Of a stretch of 64,000 nucleotides of DNA, positions 17,770 to 28,011 are shown piece after piece. A program made the translations under genes and the position numbers. Location of the stretch: positions 501,501 to 565,500 of the forward strand of contig CANKZM010000004.1 in assembly GCA_947488305.1 (NCBI GenBank), read 5' to 3'. Every line of letters begins with the position of its first letter. The first letter of the stretch is position 1. The stretch comes from an uncultured Roseobacter sp. (GTDB lineage Bacteria > Pseudomonadota > Alphaproteobacteria > Rhodobacterales > Rhodobacteraceae). The notes below the pieces were generated by a model. It saw nothing but the letters and a program-made list of their open reading frames with translations, made no database searches and was not told the origin of the DNA.

Positions 17770-19203
17770 ATGGCCGGCCAGCAGATGTTGAAATTTGTGA
17801 CCGTCGAAAGAGATATGCCCGAGAAACGGGATGCCGATGCTCGTCGTGAGGACTTTAACGAGATTTACGCAGAATATGCGGAAGCAAAGGCTCAGGAACA
17901 GTCAAGCCGTTGCAGCCAATGCGGTGTACCCTACTGCCAGAGCCACTGCCCCCTACACAATAATATTCCCGATTGGCTGCGTCTGACGGCGGAAGGACGG
18001 CTCAAGGAGGCATATGAGGTCAGCCAGGCCACGAATACTTTCCCCGAGATTTGCGGTCGCATTTGTCCGCAGGATCGCCTGTGCGAAGGCAATTGCGTGA
18101 TCGAACAGTCCGGCCACGGTACCGTCACCATTGGTGCGGTTGAGAAATACATTACCGACACAGCTTGGGAAGAAGGCTGGGTACTTCCCATCAAGCCATC
18201 AACTGAGCGCGCGGAATCCGTAGGCATCATCGGTGCAGGGCCGGGAGGTCTGGCGGCTGCGGACGTGCTGCGACGCGCAGGTGTGCAGGTAACAATCTAC
18301 GACCGCTATGATCGCGCGGGGGGATTGCTGACCTATGGAATCCCCGGTTTCAAGCTGGAGAAAGACGTGGTGATGCGTCGGAATGAACAGTTGGAGCTTG
18401 GTGGGGTTACCTTCCGACTGAACTGCAATGTCGGTGAAGATATCTCGTTTGAGGACATCCGGGCGGCGCACGACGCGGTAATTATCGCCACGGGCGTATA
18501 TAAATCACGCGAAATCGAAGCACCAGGTGTGGGTGCATCTGGCCTCGTTCGCGCGATTGACTTTCTGACCGCAAGCAACCGCAAATGTTTTGGCGACAGC
18601 GTGCAGGAATTTGACAGCGGTGAGCTGAACGCCGAGGGCAAGAAAGTTGTCGTTATTGGCGGTGGCGATACGGCGATGGATTGTGTCCGCACCTCGGTCC
18701 GGCAAGGCGCGACAAGCGTGAAATGCCTCTACCGTCGGGACAGAGCCAACATGCCCGGCTCCCAGCGGGAGGTGCAGAATGCCGAGGAAGAAGGCGTCGT
18801 CTTTGAATGGCTTTCAGCTCCGAAGGGCTTTGTCGGTGATCCGGTCACGGGCGTAATGGTTCAAAAGATGCGTCTTGGCGCACCCGACGCGACAGGCCGT
18901 CAAGCACCGGAAATCATTGAGGGCGCGGACTACGTCGAAGAAGCTGATCTTGTCATCATGGCGTTGGGCTTTGAGCCGGAAGCCCTTCCGACGCTCTGGG
19001 ATCAACCGGACCTTCCCGTGACCCGCTGGGGGACCATCAAGGCGGCCTTCACGACAGGTCAGACGGACCTGGAAGGCGTCTACGCCGTTGGTGACATCGT
19101 GCGCGGGGCAAGCCTTGTCGTTTGGGCGATCCGCGACGGGCGCGATTGCGCAGAGGCAATCCTCGAGAAAATTGGCGCCAACGCTGCAATCGCTGCTGAG
19201 TAA
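17770..19203 (+). CDS. gltD: Glutamate synthase (NADPH) small subunit
   Basis: CSQCGVPYCQSHCPLHNNIPDWLRLTAEGRLKEAY; VGIIGAGPGGLAAADVLRRAG; IGGGDTAMDCVRT. Confidence 0.97.
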   Translation: MAGQQMLKFVTVERDMPEKRDADARREDFNEIYAEYAEAKAQEQSSRCSQCGVPYCQSHCPLHNNIPDWLRLTAEGRLKEAYEVSQATNTFPEICGRICPQDRLCEGNCVIEQSGHGTVTIGAVEKYITDTAWEEGWVLPIKPSTERAESVGIIGAGPGGLAAADVLRRAGVQVTIYDRYDRAGGLLTYGIPGFKLEKDVVMRRNEQLELGGVTFRLNCNVGEDISFEDIRAAHDAVIIATGVYKSREIEAPGVGASGLVRAIDFLTASNRKCFGDSVQEFDSGELNAEGKKVVVIGGGDTAMDCVRTSVRQGATSVKCLYRRDRANMPGSQREVQNAEEEGVVFEWLSAPKGFVGDPVTGVMVQKMRLGAPDATGRQAPEIIEGADYVEEADLVIMALGFEPEALPTLWDQPDLPVTRWGTIKAAFTTGQTDLEGVYAVGDIVRGASLVVWAIRDGRDCAEAILEKIGANAAIAAE

Positions 19204-19298
19204 GCTTGCCTGACGAGAGTTCAATGAGTGCCATTTCAAGTTTGAGCCGCGCTGAACGGTATCCAAATCAGCACCTTTGACCAAAAGGGAACCGAAAG

Positions 19299-19973
19299 AT
19301 GAAAATGCAGACACCCATTCTTTCCGTGCTGAGCCTCACCGCTCTGGTCGGAACAGCGCTTGCTGCGGATCAGGTCGCTGTGCCCAACGGCTGCACTCCC
19401 TTGGCAACGATCCATAAAGCGATGTGTCACACGACGACCATGATGGATTGCGGGGATCGTCGCGAGGCTTGGACTTATAACAATGGCGAACCGATTGTCG
19501 TGCATGTCTATGCGTCGGATTGGGACATGAAGCAGTTTCGCTATGCCGACGGGCAAGCGCTTCAAATGACGGCGGTTCCGAACTCGGGTTCCACAATGGA
19601 TCTTGCGGAGGCAGTTGCTTCGGGAAGCGTCCCGGAAACCGGTGTTTTTTTGATGAGCACGAATATCATCAAGGACAGAAAGTATACGCTGGATGGTCGT
19701 ATCGAAATGCCGGGTGAAACGGTCGACTTGAATGGAGTCAGTTTTCACAAGGGCCGCATCTACAGGACTTTCGAATTGAAGCCAGGCGCTGGTGGACTGG
19801 AATTCGAAGTAGATGTCTATGTCGCCCAAGACCGCGACCTGATCTTTGAAGCCAGTTGGCAGCGCAGTATCTTTGGCAACAACCTCGAGGTTTTCGACCA
19901 GACACCACATGCCGTTTATTTCGACGGAGAAGCCGGGTTTCTGGCCGCCAAACCGGAGATTGGCTGTGAGTAG
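19299..19973 (+). CDS. Hypothetical secreted protein
   Basis: Signal peptide MKMQTPILSVLSLTALVGTALA; SD upstream; no recognised domain. Confidence 0.7.
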   Translation: MKMQTPILSVLSLTALVGTALAADQVAVPNGCTPLATIHKAMCHTTTMMDCGDRREAWTYNNGEPIVVHVYASDWDMKQFRYADGQALQMTAVPNSGSTMDLAEAVASGSVPETGVFLMSTNIIKDRKYTLDGRIEMPGETVDLNGVSFHKGRIYRTFELKPGAGGLEFEVDVYVAQDRDLIFEASWQRSIFGNNLEVFDQTPHAVYFDGEAGFLAAKPEIGCE

Positions 19974-20400
19974 AAATCGGAACATCAAAGGCCAGTGCCT
20001 TTGCGGCGCGGTCAAGGTTGAGGCCATGTTTGAGGGCGATGGGCTCACAGCCTGTCATTGTGAGATGTGCCGCCGCCATACGAGCAGTGTGTTCGTCGCC
20101 TTGTCACCCGATCAGTCCAGTATCAAGATTGAGGGCCCAGCGAAGAGCTTTCGGTCGTCTGAATGGGCGGAGCGGGGGTTCTGTTCAGAATGTGGATCAA
20201 CGCTTTGGTACGGAACCGTGCATGATGGCGCGCGTTATCTGGCGGCCGGACTGTTCGACGATGCCGCCGGAGGCACAGTGGCTTTTGAATATTTCTCCGA
20301 CATGTGCCCGCAAGGCTACCGGTTGGAAAACGTCCAAAAACGCCTGAGCGCAGAAGAGACGATTGCATTCTTTGAGAGTGTTGGGGAACCGGGTACATGA
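19966..20400 (+). CDS. GFA/CENP-V family protein
   Basis: IKGQCLCGAVKVEA, ACHCEMCRRHT, FCSECGSTLW zinc motifs; GTG start at 19966 overlapping previous gene. Confidence 0.9.
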   Translation: MSRNRNIKGQCLCGAVKVEAMFEGDGLTACHCEMCRRHTSSVFVALSPDQSSIKIEGPAKSFRSSEWAERGFCSECGSTLWYGTVHDGARYLAAGLFDDAAGGTVAFEYFSDMCPQGYRLENVQKRLSAEETIAFFESVGEPGT

Positions 20401-20825
20401 GTGAAGTCTTGAAAGGTCAATGCCTTTGCGGCGCGGTCAAGGTGACTGTTGACGGGGCGCATTTCCCGGAACCCGGCGCCTGTCACTGCCGCATGTGCCA
20501 GCGTTGGTCGGGCGGGGTCTTCTTGTGTTTTGAGGCACAGGAAGATTCTGTGGCCGTTGAGGGTGACGTGACCCGGTTCAGATCCTCTTCCTTTTCTGAG
20601 CGCGCGTTTTGCCCAGCCTGTGGGTCACACCTTTGGATGCGCGATACGGACCAGCCCGGCGCAAATTACGAGTTGATGCCGGGTCTCTTCGATGAAGCGC
20701 GCGGCTGGAAGATGCGCTCAGAGATTTACACAGATGATGCGATTGCGCGGATCGTGGGTGATCACCCGACGGCGACGCGTGCGCAGTATGAAGCAAAGAA
20801 CAGATTCGTCGAGGGAGAGACCTGA
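20397..20825 (+). CDS. GFA/CENP-V family protein (second copy)
   Basis: LKGQCLCGAVKVTV, ACHCRMCQRWSGG, FCPACGSHLW; ATGA overlap. Confidence 0.92.
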   Translation: MSEVLKGQCLCGAVKVTVDGAHFPEPGACHCRMCQRWSGGVFLCFEAQEDSVAVEGDVTRFRSSSFSERAFCPACGSHLWMRDTDQPGANYELMPGLFDEARGWKMRSEIYTDDAIARIVGDHPTATRAQYEAKNRFVEGET

Positions 20826-23800
20826 TGGCAAAATTTGATGACGCATGGGTTGCGCGAGAAGAAGCCAAACGCGCCTACATGGCCGAGCATGGACTCTACG
20901 ATACGTCCGAAGAGCATTCTTCCTGCGGCGTGGGCCTTGTGGTTTCGATTGACGGGAAACCCAGTCGGCAGGTCGTGGACAATGGCATTCAGGCGCTCAA
21001 GGCGATCTGGCACAGAGGTGCTGTGGATGCAGATGGAAAGACCGGCGATGGCGCCGGTATTCACGTGCAGATTCCGGCGAATTTCTTTTACGATCAGGTG
21101 CGCCGGACAGGCCACCAGCCGAAGACCGATTTGCTCATGGCCGTCGGACAGGTGTTTTTGCCGCGCACGGATTTTGCCGCACAAGAAACCTGCCGGACCA
21201 TCGTGGAAACAGAAGTGCTGCGCATGGGCTACTATATTTACGGTTGGCGCCATGTGCCTGTAAACATTTCGGTCCTTGGCGAAAAAGCCAACGCCACACG
21301 GCCCGAGATCGAGCAAATCTTGATTTCGAATATCAAAGGGGTGGATGAGGAGACCTTCGAGCGTGAGCTTTATGTCATCCGCCGCCGCATCGAAAAGGCT
21401 GCAGCCGCTGCCCAGGTCCATTCGCTTTACATTGCGTCGCTGTCGTGCCGGTCGATCATTTACAAGGGCATGATGCTGGCGGAACAGGTGGCGGAGTTTT
21501 ACCCAGACCTGATGGATGAGCGTTTCGAGAGTGCATTCGCAATCTATCACCAGCGCTATTCAACCAATACCTTCCCGCAGTGGTGGCTGGCGCAGCCTTT
21601 CCGCATGTTGGCCCATAACGGCGAGATCAACACGCTGAAGGGCAATATGAACTGGATGAAGAGCCATGAGATCCGCATGGCGTCATCGACCTTTGGCGAT
21701 ATGGCCGAAGACATTAAGCCGATTGTCCCGTCTGGGTCATCAGACTCGGCGGCTTTGGATGCGGTCTTCGAAGTGCTTGTGCGCGCCGGACGTAATGCGC
21801 CAATGGCGAAGACAATGCTGGTGCCGGAAAGCTGGTCGAAGCAGGCGGTGGAATTGCCGCAGGCGTGGCGCGATATGTACTCCTACTGCAACTCCGTGAT
21901 GGAGCCCTGGGATGGCCCGGCCGCACTGGCCATGACCGACGGGCGCTGGGTCTGCGCAGGTCTGGATCGTAACGGCCTCCGTCCGATGCGGTATGTCGTG
22001 ACAGGAGATGGCATGCTGATCGCCGGGTCAGAAGCTGGCATGGTGCCCCTAAACGAGGCCAACGTCGTCGAAAAAGGGGCCTTGGGACCAGGCCAGTTGC
22101 TGGCTGTGGATATGGCCGAAGGCACCTTGTTCCATGACACTGAAATCAAGAACAAACTTGCGTCTGCGCAACCCTTTGGTGATTGGGTTGGCAAGATCAA
22201 CGACCTTGATGAGGCGCTTTCCAGCGTGACCGAAAAACCTGTCTTTTCCGGTGGTGAATTGCGGCGCCGCCAAGTGGCGGCGGGATATAGCATCGAAGAG
22301 CTAGAACAAATTCTGGCGCCGATGGCCGAAGACGGAAAAGAGACGCTTGCCTCCATGGGGGATGACACGCCCTCAGCAGTTCTGTCCAAGCAGTACCGCC
22401 CGTTGAGCCATTTCTTCCGCCAAAACTTCAGCCAGGTGACCAACCCGCCGATTGACAGTTTACGCGAATACCGCGTGATGAGCCTGAAAACGCGATTTGG
22501 CAATCTCAAGAACGTATTGGACGAGGATAGTAGCCAGACCGAGATCATCACGCTGGACAGCCCCTTTGTGGGCAACTCTCAGTTCGATGAGCTTGTTGGC
22601 CATTTCAATGCTGACCTGATGGAGATCGACTGTACGTTTGAACCGGGTCAGGGCAACCTGAGCTCTGGTTTGCAGCGCATCCGCGCTGAAGCGGAAGACG
22701 CCGTCCGGTCTGGTGCGGGTCATATTGTGCTGACCGATCATAAAAGTGGTGAGGGCAAAGTGGGCATGCCCATGATCCTCGCAACATCTGCGGTTCACAG
22801 CCATCTGGTGCGGAAAGGGTTGCGGACGTTCTGTTCGCTGAACGTGCGATCGGCCGAGTGTATTGACCCGCATTACTTTGCGGTGCTGGTTGGGGCAGGG
22901 GCGACGATCGTCAACGCCTATCTGGCAGAAGACTCGCTGGCGGATCGTATTGAGCGGGGGCTGCTGGACTGTACCCTGACCGAAGCCGTCGCGCGTTATC
23001 GGAATGCTATCGACCAGGGTTTGCTGAAGATCATGGCAAAGATGGGGATTTCGGTGATTTCCTCTTACCGCGGTGGCCTGAACTTTGAAGCCGTGGGCCT
23101 GAGCCGCGCCATGTGTGCGGAGTATTTCCCCGGCATGACCAGCCGTATCAGTGGCATCGGCATCCATGGCATTCAGCACAAAGTCGAAGAAGTTCATGCC
23201 AAAGCCTGGGAGAATGCGGGCTCCGTCCTGCCGATTGGTGGCTTTTACAAGGCACGCAAATCTGGCGAGACCCACGCCTGGGAAGCGACCTCAATGCATA
23301 TGATGCAGATGGCGTGTAATAAGGCGTCTTACGAGATGTGGAAGCAGTACTCGGCCAAGATGCAGAGTAACCCGCCAATCCATTTACGTGATCTGCTGGA
23401 CATCAAACCTTTGGGAAATCCCATTCCACTGGAAGAGGTGGAGAGCATTACCTCCATCCGAAAGCGGTTTGTCACTCCCGGTATGAGCCTTGGAGCGCTG
23501 AGCCCTGAAGCTCATAAAACGCTGAATGTTGCCATGAACCGTATCGGCGCCAAGTCCGACAGCGGTGAGGGTGGAGAAGATCCGGCGCATTTCGTGCCCG
23601 AGTCCAACGGTGACAACCCGTCGGCCAAGATCAAGCAGGTGGCCTCCGGTCGCTTCGGGGTCACTGCGGAATATCTCAACCAATGCGAAGAGCTTGAGAT
23701 CAAGGTGGCGCAAGGGGCCAAGCCCGGTGAGGGGGGGCAGTTGCCCGGCATGAAGGTCACCGACCTGATCGCGCGTCTGCGGCACTCGACCAAGGGCGTG

Positions 23801-25357
23801 ACGCTGATCTCGCCCCCGCCGCACCACGATATCTATTCGATCGAGGATCTGGCGCAGCTGATCTATGACCTCAAGCAGATCAACCCGCGGTGCAAAGTCA
23901 CTGTCAAACTGGTGGCCTCGTCCGGCGTTGGCACGATTGCCGCAGGCGTCGCGAAGGCCAAGGCGGATGTGATCCTGATCTCTGGCCACAATGGCGGAAC
24001 AGGTGCGTCACCTGCGACCTCGATCAAATATGCGGGCTTGCCGTGGGAAATGGGTCTGACCGAAGCGCATCAGGTTCTGGCGATGAACCACCTGCGCGAC
24101 AGGATCACCTTGCGGACCGATGGCGGACTTCGGACCGGGCGCGATATTGTCATGGCCGCGATGCTGGGCGCTGAAGAATACGGCATCGGCACGGCGGCCC
24201 TGATCGCGATGGGCTGTATCATGGTGCGCCAGTGCCAGTCGAATACCTGCCCGGTCGGGGTTTGCACGCAAGACGAGTCATTGCGCGAGAAGTTCACCGG
24301 AAACGCGGACAAAGTCGTCAACCTCATCACCTTCTACGCCACCGAGGTGCGCGAGATCCTTGCGTCAATCGGCGCCCGCAGCATCGACGATGTGATCGGG
24401 CGTGCGGACCTGCTGACGCAGGTGAGTCGCGGCTCGGCGCATCTGGACGATCTAGATTTGAACCCACTGCTCATCACCGTCGATGGTGCAGCCGACATCG
24501 TTTACAACCGAGACAAGGAACGTAACCCGGTTCCCGACACGCTGGATGCAGAGATCGTTCGAGATGCCCAACGTTTCCTTGAGGACGGCGAGAAAATGCA
24601 GCTTTCCTACGCGGTCCAGAACACGCATCGCACGGTGGGAACGCGCACATCGAGCCATATCGTCAAGAAGTTTGGCATGCGCAATACGCTACAGCCAGAC
24701 CATCTGACCGTGAAACTCAGCGGGTCTGCGGGTCAGTCATTGGGCGCTTTTGCGGCGCCGGGGCTTAAACTGGAAGTATCCGGTGATGCCAATGACTATG
24801 TCGGCAAAGGGTTGTCCGGAGGGCGGATCGTCGTGCGCCCGCCCATGGCCTCACCGATCACGGCTGGCGAAAACACGATTATTGGCAATACCGTGCTCTA
24901 CGGGGCGACCGACGGGTACCTCTTTGCGGCAGGCCGTGCCGGCGAAAGATTTGCCGTGCGAAACTCTGGTGCAAAAGTGGTGATCGAAGGCTGTGGCTCC
25001 AACGGGTGCGAATATATGACCGGCGGTGTCGCGGTGATTGTCGGCGACATCGGCGCAAACTTCGGAGCCGGGATGACGGGTGGTATGGCCTACCTCTACG
25101 ATCCCGAAGGCAAAGCACCTGCGCTGATGAACATGGAAACGTTGGTAACCTGCCCGGTCACCGTCGATCATTGGCTGGGAGAACTGGAAGAGCTCTTGGA
25201 GATGCACCTGAGCGAAACAGGCAGCCGGCGCGTCGCGGATATCTTGCAACATTGGGACACCGAACGGCATAACTTCCTACAGATATGTCCCAAGGAAATG
25301 TTGGTACATATCCCCGCACCTCTGAGCATGGAAGAAGGCGCTATTCCTGCGGAATAA
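20825..25357 (+). CDS. gltB: Glutamate synthase (NADPH) large subunit
   Basis: 1510 aa; EHSSCGVGLV processed N-terminal Cys; GQLPGMKV, ISGHNGGTGASPATSIKYAGLPWE, C-terminal GXGXG repeats. Confidence 0.98.
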   Translation: MAKFDDAWVAREEAKRAYMAEHGLYDTSEEHSSCGVGLVVSIDGKPSRQVVDNGIQALKAIWHRGAVDADGKTGDGAGIHVQIPANFFYDQVRRTGHQPKTDLLMAVGQVFLPRTDFAAQETCRTIVETEVLRMGYYIYGWRHVPVNISVLGEKANATRPEIEQILISNIKGVDEETFERELYVIRRRIEKAAAAAQVHSLYIASLSCRSIIYKGMMLAEQVAEFYPDLMDERFESAFAIYHQRYSTNTFPQWWLAQPFRMLAHNGEINTLKGNMNWMKSHEIRMASSTFGDMAEDIKPIVPSGSSDSAALDAVFEVLVRAGRNAPMAKTMLVPESWSKQAVELPQAWRDMYSYCNSVMEPWDGPAALAMTDGRWVCAGLDRNGLRPMRYVVTGDGMLIAGSEAGMVPLNEANVVEKGALGPGQLLAVDMAEGTLFHDTEIKNKLASAQPFGDWVGKINDLDEALSSVTEKPVFSGGELRRRQVAAGYSIEELEQILAPMAEDGKETLASMGDDTPSAVLSKQYRPLSHFFRQNFSQVTNPPIDSLREYRVMSLKTRFGNLKNVLDEDSSQTEIITLDSPFVGNSQFDELVGHFNADLMEIDCTFEPGQGNLSSGLQRIRAEAEDAVRSGAGHIVLTDHKSGEGKVGMPMILATSAVHSHLVRKGLRTFCSLNVRSAECIDPHYFAVLVGAGATIVNAYLAEDSLADRIERGLLDCTLTEAVARYRNAIDQGLLKIMAKMGISVISSYRGGLNFEAVGLSRAMCAEYFPGMTSRISGIGIHGIQHKVEEVHAKAWENAGSVLPIGGFYKARKSGETHAWEATSMHMMQMACNKASYEMWKQYSAKMQSNPPIHLRDLLDIKPLGNPIPLEEVESITSIRKRFVTPGMSLGALSPEAHKTLNVAMNRIGAKSDSGEGGEDPAHFVPESNGDNPSAKIKQVASGRFGVTAEYLNQCEELEIKVAQGAKPGEGGQLPGMKVTDLIARLRHSTKGVTLISPPPHHDIYSIEDLAQLIYDLKQINPRCKVTVKLVASSGVGTIAAGVAKAKADVILISGHNGGTGASPATSIKYAGLPWEMGLTEAHQVLAMNHLRDRITLRTDGGLRTGRDIVMAAMLGAEEYGIGTAALIAMGCIMVRQCQSNTCPVGVCTQDESLREKFTGNADKVVNLITFYATEVREILASIGARSIDDVIGRADLLTQVSRGSAHLDDLDLNPLLITVDGAADIVYNRDKERNPVPDTLDAEIVRDAQRFLEDGEKMQLSYAVQNTHRTVGTRTSSHIVKKFGMRNTLQPDHLTVKLSGSAGQSLGAFAAPGLKLEVSGDANDYVGKGLSGGRIVVRPPMASPITAGENTIIGNTVLYGATDGYLFAAGRAGERFAVRNSGAKVVIEGCGSNGCEYMTGGVAVIVGDIGANFGAGMTGGMAYLYDPEGKAPALMNMETLVTCPVTVDHWLGELEELLEMHLSETGSRRVADILQHWDTERHNFLQICPKEMLVHIPAPLSMEEGAIPAE

Positions 25358-25384
25358 CACGTTATCATCGGTGGTTCACAACCG

Positions 25385-25414
25385 GCCATGGCGCGCATAA
25401 AGTCGCGCCATGGC
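25385..25414 (+). promoter_or_regulatory. Perfect 11-bp inverted repeat (8-nt loop) containing mtgA start codon
   Basis: GCCATGGCGCG-CATAAAGT-CGCGCCATGGC; ATG at 25410 in right arm. Confidence 0.6.
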
Positions 25415-26141
25415 AAAACCCTCCAAACGTTCGAGCAAAAAGAAAACAACCAGGAAAGCAACGCGCCTCCGGTATGTCAGGCGGGCGCTTGGTTGGCTCT
25501 TCAGGGGCGCGCTTGCCATAGCGGTTTTGGTAATGGCGCTGATGGTGCTTGGCCGTTTCCTACCGGTCTGGACGACCCCATACATGTTCGCCGAAGGGCG
25601 CAAGCTCGGCGGGGTTGAGTATGAGTGGATCGCGCTGGAAAACATTGCCCCGGTGATGGCGCGGTCGGTTGTGGCGGCTGAAGATGCCAACTTCTGCACG
25701 CATTGGGGTTTTGATATGGTGGCGATCCGGGAGGCCATAGAAGAGGGAGGCGCGCGTGGTGCGTCCACGATCTCCCAACAGACGGTCAAGAATGTCTATC
25801 TCTGGCATGGGCGAAATTACACCCGTAAAGCATTGGAAGCCTTGATGACGCCCGCTCTGGAAGCGATTTGGCCAAAGAAGCGGATTATCGAAGTGTATCT
25901 CAACATCGCAGAGTTTGATGCTGGTGTCTTTGGGGTCAAGGCAGCGGCACGACACTACTTTGATGCTTTGCCTGCCGATCTGACCGCGCGGCAGGCTGCC
26001 CGGCTTGCGGCGATCCTGCCTGACCCTAAAGGTCGCTCGGCGTCGAATCCCTCTTCGTTCGTACGCAAACGTGCTGCGTCGATCATGGATGGGGCCGCAA
26101 CTATCCGCAAAGACGGACGTGCAGCCTGTTTCGAGAGTTGA
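25410..26141 (+). CDS. mtgA: Monofunctional biosynthetic peptidoglycan transglycosylase
   Basis: AAEDANFCTHWGFD, GASTISQQTVKNVYLW, EVYLNIAEF GT51 motifs. Confidence 0.95.
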   Translation: MAKPSKRSSKKKTTRKATRLRYVRRALGWLFRGALAIAVLVMALMVLGRFLPVWTTPYMFAEGRKLGGVEYEWIALENIAPVMARSVVAAEDANFCTHWGFDMVAIREAIEEGGARGASTISQQTVKNVYLWHGRNYTRKALEALMTPALEAIWPKKRIIEVYLNIAEFDAGVFGVKAAARHYFDALPADLTARQAARLAAILPDPKGRSASNPSSFVRKRAASIMDGAATIRKDGRAACFES

Positions 26142-26184
26142 ATCCGCGCGCAGTTGCAGGCATTGAAGGAGTATATTTCGGAAT

Positions 26185-26862
26185 ATGGAAGCTCTGATGG
26201 CGCGGTTATATCACGTTCCCCTCTCCCCGTTCTGCCGCAAGGTGCGCCTAAGCCTTGCCGAAAAGAAAGTTGAAGTGGAGTTGGTGGAAGAACGCTATTG
26301 GGAGGAAGATCCGGATTTCATGCGTCGCAATCCTGCGGGCAAAGTACCGGTTCTCAAAATCGACGGCGTGGTCATGGCGGAAAGTGCCGCCATTTGCGAA
26401 TACATCGAAGAGACCCGGCCTGACCCTGCCCTGATGCCAAAGGATCCGGTCGCGCGGCAGGAAGCGCGCCGACTGGTGGGATGGTTCGATGACAAGTTCC
26501 ACAGCGAAGTGACGTCGAAACTGCTATATGAACGCGTCAACAAGAAGGTCATGAAACAGGGCTACCCGGACAGCACGAATGTCAAAGCGGGGGCAAAGGC
26601 GATCAAGTATCACCTGGATTACATGACCTGGTTGCTCGATCATCGGCGGTGGTTGGCAGGCGACGTCATGACACTTGCGGATTTTGCCGCGGCGGCTCAT
26701 CTGAGTGCGCTCGACTATATTTCGGATGTGGATTGGAACCGATCCGAAGTGGTTAAGGACTGGTATGCCAAGATAAAATCCCGCCCTGCGTTCCGGTCGA
26801 TTCTGGCCGATCAGGTGTCGGGGTTTCCGCCGCCGAAGCACTACAATGATCTCGACTTTTGA
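26185..26862 (+). CDS. Glutathione S-transferase family protein
   Basis: ARLYHVPLSPFCRKVRLSLAEKKVEVELVE...NPAGKVPVLKIDGVVMAESAAICEYIEE. Confidence 0.93.
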   Translation: MEALMARLYHVPLSPFCRKVRLSLAEKKVEVELVEERYWEEDPDFMRRNPAGKVPVLKIDGVVMAESAAICEYIEETRPDPALMPKDPVARQEARRLVGWFDDKFHSEVTSKLLYERVNKKVMKQGYPDSTNVKAGAKAIKYHLDYMTWLLDHRRWLAGDVMTLADFAAAAHLSALDYISDVDWNRSEVVKDWYAKIKSRPAFRSILADQVSGFPPPKHYNDLDF

Positions 26863-26904
26863 TCCGGGAGAAGTGCGTTTCGCACTACCGGGGCTGGAAA
26901 CAGA

Positions 26905-27945
26905 ATGGACGGCTTAAAAGAACGGCTGCTGACTGAGGCATCAGAAGTGGGATTCATCGATTGCCGGGTCTGCCGCCCCGATGCGGTTCCGGAGGTGCCC
27001 GACCGCCTGCAGGCATTTGTGGCCTCGGGCTATCACGGTCAGATGACGTGGATGGAGGAACGAATGCACTGGCGCGGCAATCCTGCCGCGCTTTGGCCTG
27101 AAGCGCGGTCTGTCATTCTACTCGCGGAAAGTTACACGCCCTCCCACGATCCGTTGGCCGTTCTGGAAAAGCCTGAGCTGGGGGCGATTTCCGTTTATGC
27201 GCAGGGCCGGGATTACCATGACGTCGTCAAGAAGCGCCTCAAACGGCTGGCCAGATGGTTGATGGCTGAAGCAGCAGCGCTTGATCCGCAGGTGAAGGTC
27301 TTTGTTGATACGGCCCCGGTGCCGGAGAAGGCGTTGGGGCAAGCCTCCGGGCTGGGTTGGCAAGGCAAGCATACCAATCTGGTAAGCCGGACCTGGGGAA
27401 ACTGGGCCTTCATCGGGTCGATTTTCACGACGATCGATCTCGCCCCAGACGCGGCGGAAATCGATCATTGCGGGTCGTGCCGTGCCTGTTTGGACATTTG
27501 TCCGACCGACGCTTTTCCAGCGCCCTACCAGCTTGATGCAAGGCGCTGCATTTCCTACCTGACGATTGAACATAAGGGGCCCATCCCGGAAAAACTGCGT
27601 CCGCTTATGGGAAACCGCATTTACGGCTGCGACGATTGTCTGGCGATTTGCCCTTGGAACAAATTTGCCGTCACGGCGCGGGACATACGCCTGAGCTCAC
27701 GACCCGAATTAGTCGCCCCGAAGCTGGCCGAGCTCGCGCGGTTGGATGACGCAGCGTTCCGCACGTTATTCTCAGGATCAGCGGTGAAGCGCATCGGTCG
27801 TGAAAGGTTTGTTCGCAACGTCTTGTATGCCATTGGAAACTCTGCGGACCTCAGCTTACGGCCAGTGGCAGCGGATTTAACAAGTGATCCAGACCCCACG
27901 GTTTCTGACGCGGCGGGGTGGGCTTTGGCGCAATTGAGCGATTGA
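26905..27945 (+). CDS. queG: Epoxyqueuosine reductase
   Basis: [42 protein letters not shown]...[15 protein letters not shown]. Confidence 0.96.
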   Translation: MDGLKERLLTEASEVGFIDCRVCRPDAVPEVPDRLQAFVASGYHGQMTWMEERMHWRGNPAALWPEARSVILLAESYTPSHDPLAVLEKPELGAISVYAQGRDYHDVVKKRLKRLARWLMAEAAALDPQVKVFVDTAPVPEKALGQASGLGWQGKHTNLVSRTWGNWAFIGSIFTTIDLAPDAAEIDHCGSCRACLDICPTDAFPAPYQLDARRCISYLTIEHKGPIPEKLRPLMGNRIYGCDDCLAICPWNKFAVTARDIRLSSRPELVAPKLAELARLDDAAFRTLFSGSAVKRIGRERFVRNVLYAIGNSADLSLRPVAADLTSDPDPTVSDAAGWALAQLSD

Positions 27946-28011
27946 TGCCGCACATGGGCTGGACGTCACCACTCACTTTGTTACATCGCATGAAGCTGAA
28001 AGGAGAGGTAC

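Noticed and set aside
19236-20048. 270-aa minus-strand ORF
   Set aside because: Antisense to the secreted protein and GFA gene; no recognisable domain
20762-21550. 262-aa minus-strand ORF
   Set aside because: Antisense to gltB
22460-23275. 271-aa minus-strand ORF
   Set aside because: Antisense to gltB
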